64,000 nt of DNA, taken from the NCBI RefSeq assembly GCF_026239555.1, contig NZ_JAPIVP010000018.1, positions 62,001 through 126,000 of the forward strand, read 5' to 3'. Origin of the DNA: Pedobacter sp. PF22-3 (GTDB taxonomy: Bacteria > Bacteroidota > Bacteroidia > Sphingobacteriales > Sphingobacteriaceae). Shown one piece after another: positions 1-8,582 of this stretch. Position 1 is the first letter of the stretch; every line of letters starts with the position of its first letter. The translations under genes were made by a program, and so were the position numbers. Under the pieces are notes generated by a model, which was not told the DNA's origin, made no database searches, and worked only from the letters and a program-made list of their open reading frames with translations.

Positions 1-684
1 CCTTGGTGGCAAATGGTAATTGCGGGTACCTGTACAGGTCTGGTCAGTATTTTTTACTATCAATGTGTAAAGTTGGTACCCAACTCGGTTGCCATTATTT
101 TATTGATGCAGTTTATCTGGATGAGTATTTTAATGGAATATCTCATTTTTAAAAAGAAACCTACAGGTTTGCAGTTTGCGGCTATTTTATTGGTTTTAGG
201 AGGTACAGTTTTGGCCAGTGGAATGGTAGAAACCAGCATCGGAAGCATGGATGTAAAAGGAATTGGTTTTGGTTTGCTGGCTGCACTTTGTTATGCCGGC
301 TTTTTGTTATTGAGCGGTAGAATAGGGAATGAATATGCGCCACTAAAGAAAAGTGCGCTGATGATTACTGGTGCCTGTATCCTGATCTTCATTATCTTTC
401 CTCCCGCATTTTTGTTTAACGGTGCTTTGGGCGGAAGCCTTTTGAAATGGGGATTGATTATTGCTGTTTTTGGTACCGTAATCCCGCCACTATTCTATGC
501 CGAAGGCGTGCCACGAATTGGTACAGCCATTAGTTCGATATTAAGTGCAGCAGAACTACCTGTCGCCATAATGATGGCCGGTTTTGTGCTGCAAGAGCAG
601 GTTTCGTTTTTGAGGTGGATTGGGGTTGTGGTGATTTTATCGGCGATGGTTTTACCAAACCTGAAGTATCTCAAGAAGAAATAA
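1..684 (+). CDS. EamA/DMT-family transporter, 5' end cut by the window
   Basis: C-terminal part of a drug/metabolite-transporter superfamily permease of the inner membrane; the substrate cannot be read from sequence. The frame is open at base 1 (Pro-Trp-Trp-Gln precede the first visible Met), so the true start lies to the left. About 227 residues are visible against roughly 290-300 for a full ten-helix protein. Alternating hydrophobic stretches give about seven membrane segments; the second EamA repeat begins near visible residue 85 (GIGFGLLAALCYAGFLL). The protein ends in a Lys-rich tail. Family assignment is good; function beyond small-molecule export or import is unknown. Confidence 0.8.
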   Translation, partial: PWWQMVIAGTCTGLVSIFYYQCVKLVPNSVAIILLMQFIWMSILMEYLIFKKKPTGLQFAAILLVLGGTVLASGMVETSIGSMDVKGIGFGLLAALCYAGFLLLSGRIGNEYAPLKKSALMITGACILIFIIFPPAFLFNGALGGSLLKWGLIIAVFGTVIPPLFYAEGVPRIGTAISSILSAAELPVAIMMAGFVLQEQVSFLRWIGVVVILSAMVLPNLKYLKKK

Positions 685-694
685 TCTAGTTTTT

Positions 695-821
695 TACCAC
701 AAAGAACACGGAGTGAAAGCACAGAGTGCACAAGTTGGTCCATTATTTATAACAATTTAAGGATGCAGATTGCCAAAGAATCTCCGTTTTCTCTGTGAAA
801 ACTTAGTTTGCTCTGTGGTTT
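695..821. repeat. Imperfect inverted repeat of the CACAGAG/CTCTGTG family
   Basis: The stretch opens with ACCACAAAGAACACGGAG and closes with CTCTGTGAAA...CTCTGTGGTT, so the ends can pair with each other. The same words make up the three-unit array at 8583-9135. It lies between a transporter and a lipoprotein gene and carries no open frame of note. Confidence 0.6.
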
Positions 822-876
822 ATTTGGTAGCATACCGAAAAAATAAATACCTTTAAAAAGCATAAAGCAATTATAT

Positions 877-1440
877 ATGAAAAAATTTACTGTTTATATT
901 TTATCCCTGATTATTATCGGCTTAGCCGGATGTAAAACTAAAACCACCATCAACCAGGATGAGGCGGCTGAAGTAATTACCAACTATTTGAAAGCCAATC
1001 CGGAATATAAAACCACCAGGTTTAAATTTGGTGAGATGAAATTTAACAGTACAAATGATATGTTCGAACTGGGGAAATATAAATCTTTGGCGAGCAAAGG
1101 TTTGGTTACCTTAAGTTTGAAAGAAGCAAAAAAGAAATTCCTTTCAAAAGATAGCAGTTTTGTCTATCAGATTACCTTAACCGATAAAGCAAGTCCGCTG
1201 GTATTGAAGCAGGATGGCGACAGGGCAACTGTAAAGGTGGTAGAATATGTTTTGTCAGACGAAAAACCGGTTGATTTTGCGCAGGTAAATTCCAGTACCG
1301 CCAAAGTAACTGTATCGCTTAAAATGAATACGACCGATTTCGAGCCTTTTGATAAAGAGGCCGATAAAAACAGCAACTTCATTACCAAAACTTATAAATT
1401 AAAGTTGAGTAAAGATGAGGGGTGGAAAGTGCAGAAATAG
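877..1440 (+). CDS. Hypothetical lipoprotein
   Basis: A 187-residue protein of unknown function. The N-terminus is a short Lys-Lys head, a hydrophobic core and a lipobox (LAGC, Cys near residue 19), so it should be lipid-anchored in the periplasm or outer membrane. The mature part is rich in Lys and Thr and reads as alternating beta strands, with no catalytic motif that I recognise. It stands alone: the gene before ends about 190 bases upstream, and the serine hydrolase beyond it is convergent. The start is the only ATG that leaves a complete signal peptide. Confidence 0.75.
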   Translation: MKKFTVYILSLIIIGLAGCKTKTTINQDEAAEVITNYLKANPEYKTTRFKFGEMKFNSTNDMFELGKYKSLASKGLVTLSLKEAKKKFLSKDSSFVYQITLTDKASPLVLKQDGDRATVKVVEYVLSDEKPVDFAQVNSSTAKVTVSLKMNTTDFEPFDKEADKNSNFITKTYKLKLSKDEGWKVQK

Positions 1441-1482
1441 CAGATCAGTCTTTAATAAACTAACCTGCCATCAAGAGTTAAT

Positions 1483-2805
1483 TTAAGTTTTGGTAAACTT
1501 AAATTCTTTGCCACCCTGTTTTAGGGTCATCTGGTTTTCGGTGGGATTGAAGGATAATATGATGCCTGCTTCTTCGAATTTAAACTCATTGTTGCCCTTG
1601 GAGGTTAACCTGGTTACCGATTGACCTGTGGCCTGTGCGATTAAAGTGGTATTGTCTTTGGTAATGGTTATTTTTATAGGAATAGCTGTTGATACATAGG
1701 TGCCTAAATATTTATTTAAGTCTGTAGTACTTTGCTCAATTGTTCTAAAATCTGGAATGTTATAATCCTTGTTAAAAACAGCGCTTAATACGGCCAAGGA
1801 AATGGAATTATTATTGAAATTTGAACCATTACTGGTTAAAGCATAAGCTATATTCCCATCATTAAAATAAGAAAATGTAGCACTAAAACCATCTATACTT
1901 CCAGAATGTCCAAATCCTGCCTTATCGTAAAATGGAATAGCTGAAATCCCCATGCCGTATTTCCCGTTAAGGGTTTTCATCTGCGTTAAACTCTTTTGAG
2001 AAATCACCTTTCCTCCAAATAATGACGTGCTGAAATTCACCAGATCGATTGGGGTTGAAACAATCCCCCCAGCACCGAGTGGAATGGAAATATCAGTTTC
2101 ATCCTCTAATTTCCAATCCCCTTCAAAACGGTAAGAGTTGGCTTCATTATTTTTGGAATTAATTTTTTTGCCCAAAAACGTGTTTTTCAAGACGAGAGGT
2201 TTAGCAATGTACTTATTCAATATTTGGGCATAAGGCATTTTGAACGTTTTTTCCAGGATATATGATAGCAGTAAATAGTTCGAATTGCTGTAGTCTGATT
2301 GAGTGTCTGGCTCAAAATCAATCCCGCCCTTACTAATCAAGGCAAGCATTTCTTTTTCAGTTTTAGGTTGTGTATGCCATTTCAGGAATTCCTCTTTGTC
2401 ATCCGTAAAATCATGTATCCCGCTTCTGTGATAAAGCAAATTCGATATGGAAATCTTTTCTGCATTTTTTATTTCCGGGAAAAATTTCCGGATCGTTAGA
2501 TCCAGGCTGATTTTCTTTTCTTCAATGGCTTTAAAAATTAAAGCAGCTGTAAAGGTTTTAGAAATAGATCCGATCCTGTATTTTGTGTTTTCGTTTGCTT
2601 TTTGCTTTTCTTTAATGTTTGTGAAACCTAAAGTACGTTTATAAATCACATGCCCGTTTTGAGCGACGGCTACACTTCCTATAAACTTGTTGTATTTGCC
2701 AAGCGTATCGAAATAAGCGTCCAGTTTGTTTTTATCAAATGATTGTGAAAAGCTGAAATGGGCCAGGATTATCAGAAAGGTAAAGAGTGTTAATTTTTTG
2801 ATCAT
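1483..2805 (-). CDS. Serine hydrolase of the class C beta-lactamase/esterase family
   Basis: A 440-residue exported protein: signal peptide ending near FSFSQS, then a beta-lactamase-like domain. The nucleophile motif SxxK appears as SISK near residue 80, the YxN motif as YSNSN, and the third box as GHSG. A separate beta-rich C-terminal domain of about 90 residues follows, as in many such hydrolases of Bacteroidota. These proteins act as peptidases or esterases far more often than as antibiotic-resistance enzymes, so no resistance is implied. It is the last gene of a leftward padR-HAAS-hydrolase run, starting 4 bases after the HAAS gene stops. Confidence 0.85.
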   Translation of the reverse strand: MIKKLTLFTFLIILAHFSFSQSFDKNKLDAYFDTLGKYNKFIGSVAVAQNGHVIYKRTLGFTNIKEKQKANENTKYRIGSISKTFTAALIFKAIEEKKISLDLTIRKFFPEIKNAEKISISNLLYHRSGIHDFTDDKEEFLKWHTQPKTEKEMLALISKGGIDFEPDTQSDYSNSNYLLLSYILEKTFKMPYAQILNKYIAKPLVLKNTFLGKKINSKNNEANSYRFEGDWKLEDETDISIPLGAGGIVSTPIDLVNFSTSLFGGKVISQKSLTQMKTLNGKYGMGISAIPFYDKAGFGHSGSIDGFSATFSYFNDGNIAYALTSNGSNFNNNSISLAVLSAVFNKDYNIPDFRTIEQSTTDLNKYLGTYVSTAIPIKITITKDNTTLIAQATGQSVTRLTSKGNNEFKFEEAGIILSFNPTENQMTLKQGGKEFKFTKT

Positions 2806-2809
2806 GATG

Positions 2810-3400
2810 TTATTTGTTAATGGTTCTTTTTAATTTAAGGAGTAAAGTGATAATAAGGTAAAGCGCAACTGCCGAGATAACCATTGCGGGAATAAACCAG
2901 TTGCCCAAACGCTCATCAGCAGGGTCTACAAAACCTTTTGAATGGCCGAGAATAAAAACTTCACTTGGTTTATAAAAAAAGCCAACTTGTGCGGGATCCC
3001 ATATTTTAGCGCCAATTAAAAATAAAAAACCAAACAGAAAGAGGTAAAGGATAAAAAATATGATGTACGATATGCCATTGGTTAAATTGAGCAATAAAGC
3101 TTTAAAAACATGTATGGGATTAAATGTTTTAGTGGCTTCCGCTAATTTTTTGTCAGCCACCAGTGGTTTGAGTATTTCCTCGGGTCTTCCTAATTTCTCT
3201 AGGATATCAAGTAGTTTTTCTACTTCATTTCCGGTTGGATGTTCCTGTAAGTTTTCATAAATATGGCTATTTAGTTCCATCAATATCTCATCCTGGTTTT
3301 GCTGATTGAGGCCTTTAACCTCTTTTCTTATTCTGTACAGGTAATCCTTGTAAATCCGCTCAGCCGATTGATCGTTAAATTGTATTTCTTTTAATTTCAT
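2810..3400 (-). CDS. HAAS-domain membrane protein paired with PadR
   Basis: A 196-residue protein with a cytoplasmic helical N-terminal domain of HAAS type (residues about 10-90, with the acidic-basic run ILMELNSHIYENL), then two membrane segments (about 110-135 and 170-190) separated by a short loop. Proteins of this type usually sit next to a PadR regulator and are thought to couple membrane state to it; the biochemical role is not known. Its ATG overlaps the padR stop codon as ATGA, which implies translational coupling. Confidence 0.75.
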   Translation of the reverse strand: MKLKEIQFNDQSAERIYKDYLYRIRKEVKGLNQQNQDEILMELNSHIYENLQEHPTGNEVEKLLDILEKLGRPEEILKPLVADKKLAEATKTFNPIHVFKALLLNLTNGISYIIFFILYLFLFGFLFLIGAKIWDPAQVGFFYKPSEVFILGHSKGFVDPADERLGNWFIPAMVISAVALYLIITLLLKLKRTINK

Positions 3401-3735
3401 TTCGTAATTTTTAAGACAGAGTTGTTCAGATTGTGCCAGTATTCTTCCATTTTGGTCACCGTGTTTTTTCCCTCTGATGTAATGCTATAATATTTTCTGG
3501 GAATGCCTGATTCTTGCTCAACCCATTCAGATATAATCAGTTTTTCATCTTTAAGCCGGTTCATGAGCGGATATAGAGTTCCTTCGGCAATTTCAATTTC
3601 TGTAATCTTTTTTATTTCATTGATCAGGTCATACCCATAATAGGCCTTTCCGCTTTTTAAAACATTGAGCACAATAAAGGATAAGGTTCCCTTTTTAACC
3701 TGCGATATCCATTTATTAATAAAGTCTTCGTTCAT
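3397..3735 (-). CDS. PadR-family transcriptional regulator
   Basis: About 112 residues with the PadR winged-helix core: LSFIVLNVLKSGKAYYGYDL, the turn EIAEGTLYPLMNRL that places the recognition helix, and the beta-wing around SGIPRKYYSIT. I start it at the ATG giving MNEDFINKW rather than at an in-frame ATG six codons upstream, because the later start matches the family N-terminus and leaves room for the promoter. It heads the three-gene leftward operon and probably represses it through the palindrome at 3745-3775. Confidence 0.85.
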   Translation of the reverse strand: MNEDFINKWISQVKKGTLSFIVLNVLKSGKAYYGYDLINEIKKITEIEIAEGTLYPLMNRLKDEKLIISEWVEQESGIPRKYYSITSEGKNTVTKMEEYWHNLNNSVLKITK

Positions 3736-3744
3736 AATGTAAAG

Positions 3745-3775
3745 GTATAACAAAATACATAGTATAACAATGTAT
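3745..3775 (-). promoter_or_regulatory. Probable PadR operator and promoter
   Basis: Perfect inverted repeat ATACAT-N9-ATGTAT (3755-3775), combined with two direct copies of GTATAACAA (3745-3753 and 3762-3770) 17 bases apart. On the minus strand a TACCTTTA element lies just before the padR start. PadR proteins bind palindromes of about this size; autoregulation is inferred. Confidence 0.5.
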
Positions 3776-4166
3776 GTGGGGCTTAGATTTTGTTATTTTT
3801 TATAAATTATTGAAAATGAGTTGTTTGATTTTTGTTTTCTACCGTTAATTTAAAATTTGAGCATTGCATCTTGGGGTTATTGCAGTTTCTTCTGTTTATA
3901 AACCCGACAGTAGTGAAAATCCTTTTTGCTGCAGCTGCTTTGTGCCTCAGTATAAAAAAAGCAGCAAAAAGATTGTAACAAATTGCGGGAACAAACTTAA
4001 ATTTTAGCAGAGCCACTGCTTTCCAAATAATCAAAAAAACAGCTTGAAAGTGGAAAAGCGTTTGTCAGGCTTTTTACTCATAAATTCTATCTATTTTGTC
4101 GCTTTTAAGCATAAATAAGACGCCTTTTTTACACTGATTGATAGTGAAATACAGCTTCATTTTTGC
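3776..4166. other. Non-coding stretch upstream of gcvP with a long hairpin
   Basis: No convincing gene. The clearest structure is an 11-base perfect inverted repeat, CTTTTTGCTGC at 3922-3932 and GCAGCAAAAAG at 3961-3971, with a 28-base loop. I looked for a tandem glycine aptamer, which precedes gcv genes in other phyla, and saw none. Confidence 0.4.
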
Positions 4167-4174
4167 TACCTTTG
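4167..4174 (+). promoter_or_regulatory. gcvP promoter, -7 element
   Basis: TACCTTTG fits the Bacteroidota -7 consensus TAnnTTTG and lies 26 bases before the gcvP ATG. I could not find a clean -33 TTG at the usual spacing. Confidence 0.5.
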
Positions 4175-4199
4175 CACGCAAATTTATTATTCATACCGC

Positions 4200-7076
4200 A
4201 TGAGCTTAAATATCCACTACAAGGAAGATTTTCAAAATCGTCATATTGCTCCTAATGAGGCTGATACAGCCGAAATGTTGCAAACTGTTGGCGTAAATTC
4301 TATTGACGAGCTAATTGAACAGACTGTTCCGACGGCAATCAGGTTAAAACAACCTTTAAACTTGCCTGCAGCGAAATCGGAAACTGAATATCTTGGTGCT
4401 TTAAAACAAACTTCATTGTTGAATAAAGTTTTTAAAAGCTTTATCGGTCAGGGTTATTATGATACCATTACCCCGGGTGTAATTTTACGTAACGTATTCG
4501 AAAATCCAGGATGGTACACACAATATACGCCATACCAGGCAGAAATTGCACAGGGCCGTTTACAGGCTTTGTTAAATTTCCAAACGATGGTTATCGATTT
4601 AACCGGAATGGAAATTGCCAATGCATCTTTATTGGATGAAGGTACTGCTGCTGCTGAAGCGATGTTTATGCAATACAGCTTACGTAAAAACCAGGCAGCT
4701 AAAAAATTCTTCGTTTCGGAACTTGTTTTTCCGCAAACGATCGATATTTTAAAAACACGTGCTAATCCTTACGGCATTGAACTGGTTATCGGAAGTCATT
4801 TAGATTTTACTGCTACTGAAGAATTTTTCGGTGCAATTGTTCAATATCCGGCAGGAAATGGTGAAGTTTTCGATTATGCGGCTTTTGCATCAGCTTTACA
4901 CAGTCAAAATATTAAACTAACCGTAGTTGCCGATATTTTAAGCTTAACTTTATTAACGCCTCCGGGCGAGTGGGGGGCTGATGTGGTAGTAGGTACTACA
5001 CAGCGTTTGGGTATCCCGATGGGTTTCGGCGGACCACATGCCGCATTTTTTGCCACTAAAGAAGAATATAAACGTAATATCCCTGGTCGTATTATCGGTG
5101 TAACTATCGATAGCCATGGCGATTACGCTTTACGTATGGCTTTGCAAACCCGCGAGCAGCACATCCGTAGAGATAAAGCAACCTCAAACATCTGTACTGC
5201 ACAGGCATTATTGGCTATTATGGCTGGTTTTTATGCTGCTTACCACGGTCCTAAAGGATTAAAAGCCATCGCAGAACGTACACACGGTTTGGCCATCAGT
5301 TTAGCCTCTACTTTAAAAGGTTTAGGTTTTGAGCAGTTAAACTCCGCTTATTTCGATACCATCCGTTTTGATTTAGGCGATTTAAAAGGTGGTATCCATT
5401 CAGGATGTATTGATAACGAAATCAACTTAAATTATGTTGGTAACATAGCAACCATTTCGTTTGATGAAACCAGCACTTTCGAAGATGTAACTTTAATTGC
5501 TAAAATCTTTGCAAAGGTTAAAGCTATCGCAGCCGATCAGGTTGATGTGGTAGAAAATGTAGAAACCGTTATTCCAGCCGCTTTACAACGTACTTCTACT
5601 TATTTGACACACCCAATTTTTAACTCGCACCACTCAGAGCACGAGATGTTGCGTTATATCAAATCATTAGAAGCAAAAGATTTATCGCTTTGCCATTCGA
5701 TGATTGCTTTGGGTAGCTGTACCATGAAATTAAATGCTACGGCTGAGATGATTCCGGTTACCTGGTCTCACTTCGGTCGCATCCATCCATTTGCCCCAGC
5801 CGATCAGGTATTAGGTTATTATTCTGTTTTCAACGAACTGGATAAATGGTTAAGCGAAATTACCGGATTCGCGGCCATGAGTTTACAGCCAAATGCTGGT
5901 GCCCAGGGTGAATATGCTGGTTTAATGGTTATCCGTGCTTATCACCAGGATAGGGGCGATTTCCACCGTAATGTAGCGTTGATTCCTGCTTCGGCACACG
6001 GAACTAACCCTGCTTCTGCTGCAATGGCCGATATGAAAATTGTAGTAGTTAAATCTTTAGAAAACGGTAACATTGATGTTGAAGATTTAAAAGCTAAAGC
6101 AGAATTACATAAAGACAATCTATCGTGTTTAATGGTAACTTATCCATCTACACACGGCGTATTCGAGGAAAGTATTATCGAAATCTGTGAAACCATCCAC
6201 GCTAACGGTGGACAGGTTTATATGGATGGTGCTAACATGAATGCACAGGTAGGTTTAACAAGCCCGGCCAATATCGGTGCCGATGTTTGTCACTTAAACT
6301 TGCACAAAACTTTCTGTATCCCTCACGGTGGTGGTGGTCCTGGTATGGGTCCGATTGGTGTGGCTAAACACTTGGTTCCTTATCTTCCAGGTCATGCTGT
6401 GGTTGATATCGACAAAGGAAAATCTATTTCTGCAGTTTCATCTGCACCTTGGGGTTCGGCTTCTATCCTGATTATCTCTCACGCTTATATTGCGATGATG
6501 GGTGCTGAAGGGTTAACCAATGCTACCAAATATGCGATTTTAAACGCAAACTATATGAAAGCGCGTTTAGAACAACACTATCCGGTACTTTATTCAGGTG
6601 CTCAGGGACGTTGCGCACATGAGATGATTTTAGATTGCCGTTCGTTCAAAGCTTTCGGAATTGAAGTTACTGATATTGCAAAACGTTTAATGGATTATGG
6701 TTTCCACGCACCAACGGTTTCGTTCCCGGTTGCAGGTACTTTAATGGTTGAGCCAACAGAATCAGAGCCTAAACACGAGTTAGACCGTTTCTGTGATGCT
6801 TTAATTGCCATCAAAAAAGAAATAGATCAGGTAGAGAATTTAACTTTCGATAAAACAGATAACCCGCTAAAAAATGCACCTCATACCGTTTCAGTAATTA
6901 CGGCGAACGAATGGGAGCATGCTTATAGCCGTCAAACAGCTGCGTTCCCGCTTCCTTATGTGTTAGAGCGTAAGTTCTGGCCATCGGTTGGTCGTGTTAA
7001 CGATAGCCATGGCGATAGGTCATTGATCTGTGCCTGCCCTCCTGTTGAGAGTTATTTGGAAGAGATCGTTCCGTAG
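4200..7076 (+). CDS. gcvP: Glycine dehydrogenase (aminomethyl-transferring), P-protein
   Basis: The 958-residue P-protein decarboxylates glycine with pyridoxal phosphate and passes the aminomethyl group to the lipoyl arm of the H-protein. Full length for the fused homodimeric form: the N-terminal half (TPYQAEIAQGRLQALLNFQ, DEGTAAAEAM) and the C-terminal half, which carries the PLP lysine at residue 703 in HLNLHKTFCIPHGGGGPGMG. No gcvT or gcvH lies nearby, so the cleavage system is scattered, as is common in this phylum. It is transcribed alone, with its own promoter and a terminator at 7170-7217. Confidence 0.97.
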   Translation: MSLNIHYKEDFQNRHIAPNEADTAEMLQTVGVNSIDELIEQTVPTAIRLKQPLNLPAAKSETEYLGALKQTSLLNKVFKSFIGQGYYDTITPGVILRNVFENPGWYTQYTPYQAEIAQGRLQALLNFQTMVIDLTGMEIANASLLDEGTAAAEAMFMQYSLRKNQAAKKFFVSELVFPQTIDILKTRANPYGIELVIGSHLDFTATEEFFGAIVQYPAGNGEVFDYAAFASALHSQNIKLTVVADILSLTLLTPPGEWGADVVVGTTQRLGIPMGFGGPHAAFFATKEEYKRNIPGRIIGVTIDSHGDYALRMALQTREQHIRRDKATSNICTAQALLAIMAGFYAAYHGPKGLKAIAERTHGLAISLASTLKGLGFEQLNSAYFDTIRFDLGDLKGGIHSGCIDNEINLNYVGNIATISFDETSTFEDVTLIAKIFAKVKAIAADQVDVVENVETVIPAALQRTSTYLTHPIFNSHHSEHEMLRYIKSLEAKDLSLCHSMIALGSCTMKLNATAEMIPVTWSHFGRIHPFAPADQVLGYYSVFNELDKWLSEITGFAAMSLQPNAGAQGEYAGLMVIRAYHQDRGDFHRNVALIPASAHGTNPASAAMADMKIVVVKSLENGNIDVEDLKAKAELHKDNLSCLMVTYPSTHGVFEESIIEICETIHANGGQVYMDGANMNAQVGLTSPANIGADVCHLNLHKTFCIPHGGGGPGMGPIGVAKHLVPYLPGHAVVDIDKGKSISAVSSAPWGSASILIISHAYIAMMGAEGLTNATKYAILNANYMKARLEQHYPVLYSGAQGRCAHEMILDCRSFKAFGIEVTDIAKRLMDYGFHAPTVSFPVAGTLMVEPTESEPKHELDRFCDALIAIKKEIDQVENLTFDKTDNPLKNAPHTVSVITANEWEHAYSRQTAAFPLPYVLERKFWPSVGRVNDSHGDRSLICACPPVESYLEEIVP

Positions 7077-7087
7077 TTTGCCTTTCT

Positions 7088-7119
7088 CGTCATTGCGAGG
7101 AGGAACGACGTGGCAATCT
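7088..7119. repeat. REP-like element, CGTCATTGCGAGG family, copy 1
   Basis: Begins CGTCATTGCGAGG and continues AGGAACGACG, so its ends CGTC and GACG are complementary. It is nearly identical to the copy at 7300-7331. Elements with these words are scattered in many bacterial genomes. Confidence 0.6.
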
Positions 7120-7169
7120 ATTTAGATAAATTAGCAAACGCCTGGATTCGTGTCCTCACGAACATATTG

Positions 7170-7217
7170 ATCTGCAAGTTTTATGGATTCATTTCATAAA
7201 ACCTGCAGATTTTTTTT
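7170..7217 (+). terminator. Rho-independent terminator of gcvP
   Basis: Long stem: ATCTGCA plus GTTTTATG pairs with CATAAAAC plus TGCAGAT across a short loop, with one A-C mismatch, followed directly by eight T. It lies 94 bases after the gcvP stop. Confidence 0.75.
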
Positions 7218-7299
7218 GGAAATGAATGTCGGTTTTTCATGGGAGGCTGCAGTCCTGCCATTCGCTTTAATCTCTTTGTGGTTTCTGCTCTCGTTACAT

Positions 7300-7331
7300 C
7301 GTCATTGCGAGGAGGAACGACGAAGCAATCT
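7300..7331. repeat. REP-like element, CGTCATTGCGAGG family, copy 2
   Basis: Second copy of the element at 7088-7119, in the same orientation 212 bases downstream; it differs mainly in the base after GACG (GACGAAGCAATC against GACGTGGCAATC). Confidence 0.6.
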
Positions 7332-7454
7332 TTTACTGTAAGTGCCAACAAAAAGGATTTCCACTGCTGTCAGGTTTAGGATTGAAAGGTTGTTAGTAGA
7401 ACCAATATTGCAATTGTTAACTCTTCTGCAGCTGTAGATAACTGGCATAAATAA

Positions 7455-7462
7455 TATATTTG
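7455..7462 (+). promoter_or_regulatory. -7 element of the XRE-type regulator
   Basis: TATATTTG, a perfect TAnnTTTG match, 15 bases before the ATG at 7478. The transcript would have a very short leader. Confidence 0.5.
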
Positions 7463-7477
7463 GGTTATCTATCAATT

Positions 7478-7690
7478 ATGACTAAAATCAACTATAATAG
7501 AATAAAGGGCGTTTTAGCTGAAAAAGGGATTACCAATAAAGAATTGGCTGATGCATTAAAAATTGCACCCGAGACCGCATCAAGCTGGTGTACCAATACG
7601 GCTCAGCCTTCAATTAAAAGACTGTTTGATGTAGCCACATTTTTAGATATTGAAGCAGGCGAGCTATTGGTTAGCTGGAGAAAGAGGTAA
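7478..7690 (+). CDS. Small XRE-family helix-turn-helix protein
   Basis: A 70-residue stand-alone DNA-binding domain. The helix-turn-helix reads GITNKELADALKIAPETASSW followed by KRLFDVATFLDIEAGELL, the usual lambda-repressor fold with little outside it. The frame can be opened at a TTG six codons earlier, but that codon lies inside the TATATTTG promoter, so the ATG is preferred. Single-domain XRE proteins of this kind are common in Bacteroidota; the targets are unknown and no linked partner gene suggests a toxin-antitoxin role. Confidence 0.8.
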   Translation: MTKINYNRIKGVLAEKGITNKELADALKIAPETASSWCTNTAQPSIKRLFDVATFLDIEAGELLVSWRKR

Positions 7691-7910
7691 TATATAGGGG
7701 TTGGAACAACTTTACATCCTATGCCTTTTCAGGTTAGCACAAAAACCCTCTACCTTAAACCTTCCGCCTTCTACCTTTCTGTTCACATAAAAAAAAGCAT
7801 ACAGATTAAACCTTAACACAGTCCTGCAGTCAATAGGTTGGATTTTAAATAAATCAGATTTTTTTGAAAAAAGTTAACATAGGTCAATAGCAAGAGATTG
7901 GTAGTTCATC

Positions 7911-7918
7911 TATATTTG
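7911..7918 (+). promoter_or_regulatory. -7 element of the YceI gene
   Basis: TATATTTG, 24 bases before the chosen ATG at 7943. It overlaps the upstream in-frame extension, which argues that the extension is not translated. Confidence 0.5.
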
Positions 7919-7942
7919 TATCAAATTTTAAAAAACCAGAAA

Positions 7943-8530
7943 ATGAAATTAAAAATTAGCTCAATTTTTTTATTAGTGGCAGTAGTAGCATTGTCAGCCT
8001 TTAAAAACCCAACTAAACCGGTAACTTATACTGTGGATGCAGCAAAATCAACCATTACCTGGATTGGTAAAAAAGTAACAGGTTCTCACAATGGAACTGT
8101 AGCTTTACAATCAGGTAGCTTAGCCGTTAACGGTAAAAGCGTAACTGGCGGTACTTTTGTTATCGATATGACTTCAATTAAAGATGCTGATGGCAGCGCA
8201 AAATTAGAAGGTCACTTAAAAGCAGACGATTTCTTCGGTACAGCTAAATTCCCAACTTCAACTTTCGTAATTACTAAAGTTGCGGGTTCAGGTGCTAACG
8301 TAACTGTAACAGGTAATTTAACCATCAAAGGTATCACTAAACCATTAAGCTTCCCTGCAACTGTAACGGTAAATGCAGATGGAACAGCTTCAGCTTTAGC
8401 TGGTAAAATCGTTGTAGACAGAACTAAATATGACATCAAATACGGTTCAAAATCATTCTTCGATAGCATTGGCGACAAAGCAATTGATGATAACTTCGAA
8501 TTGTCTGTTAAATTGGTAGCTAAAAAATAA
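7943..8530 (+). CDS. YceI-family periplasmic lipid-binding-like protein
   Basis: A 195-residue exported protein. YceI proteins form a lipocalin-like barrel that in some members binds isoprenoid chains; the physiological role is usually unclear. Signal peptide at residues 1-20 (LKISSIFLLVAVVALSAF), then the family signature: YTVDAAKSTITWIGKK near the mature N-terminus, the GHLKADDFF motif, FPTSTFVITKV, and a terminal DNFELSVKLVAKK strand. The codons before 7943 are rejected because they precede the signal peptide and overlap the promoter. A strong terminator follows. Confidence 0.9.
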   Translation: MKLKISSIFLLVAVVALSAFKNPTKPVTYTVDAAKSTITWIGKKVTGSHNGTVALQSGSLAVNGKSVTGGTFVIDMTSIKDADGSAKLEGHLKADDFFGTAKFPTSTFVITKVAGSGANVTVTGNLTIKGITKPLSFPATVTVNADGTASALAGKIVVDRTKYDIKYGSKSFFDSIGDKAIDDNFELSVKLVAKK

Positions 8531-8555
8531 TTGTTTCCGTCTCGGAAATACACAG

Positions 8556-8581
8556 GCCCCGACAAATGTTGGGGCTTTTTT
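8556..8581 (+). terminator. Terminator of the YceI gene
   Basis: GCCCCGACA pairs with TGTTGGGGC around a two- to three-base loop, then six T. It lies 25 bases after the stop codon. Confidence 0.85.
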
Positions 8582-8582
8582 C

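Noticed and set aside
3807..4034. 75-residue leftward frame upstream of gcvP
   Set aside because: No start signal, no family resemblance, and it covers the long hairpin at 3922-3971.
3776..4199. Glycine riboswitch before gcvP
   Set aside because: I looked for tandem aptamer-like conserved cores and saw only one long hairpin and a short leader.
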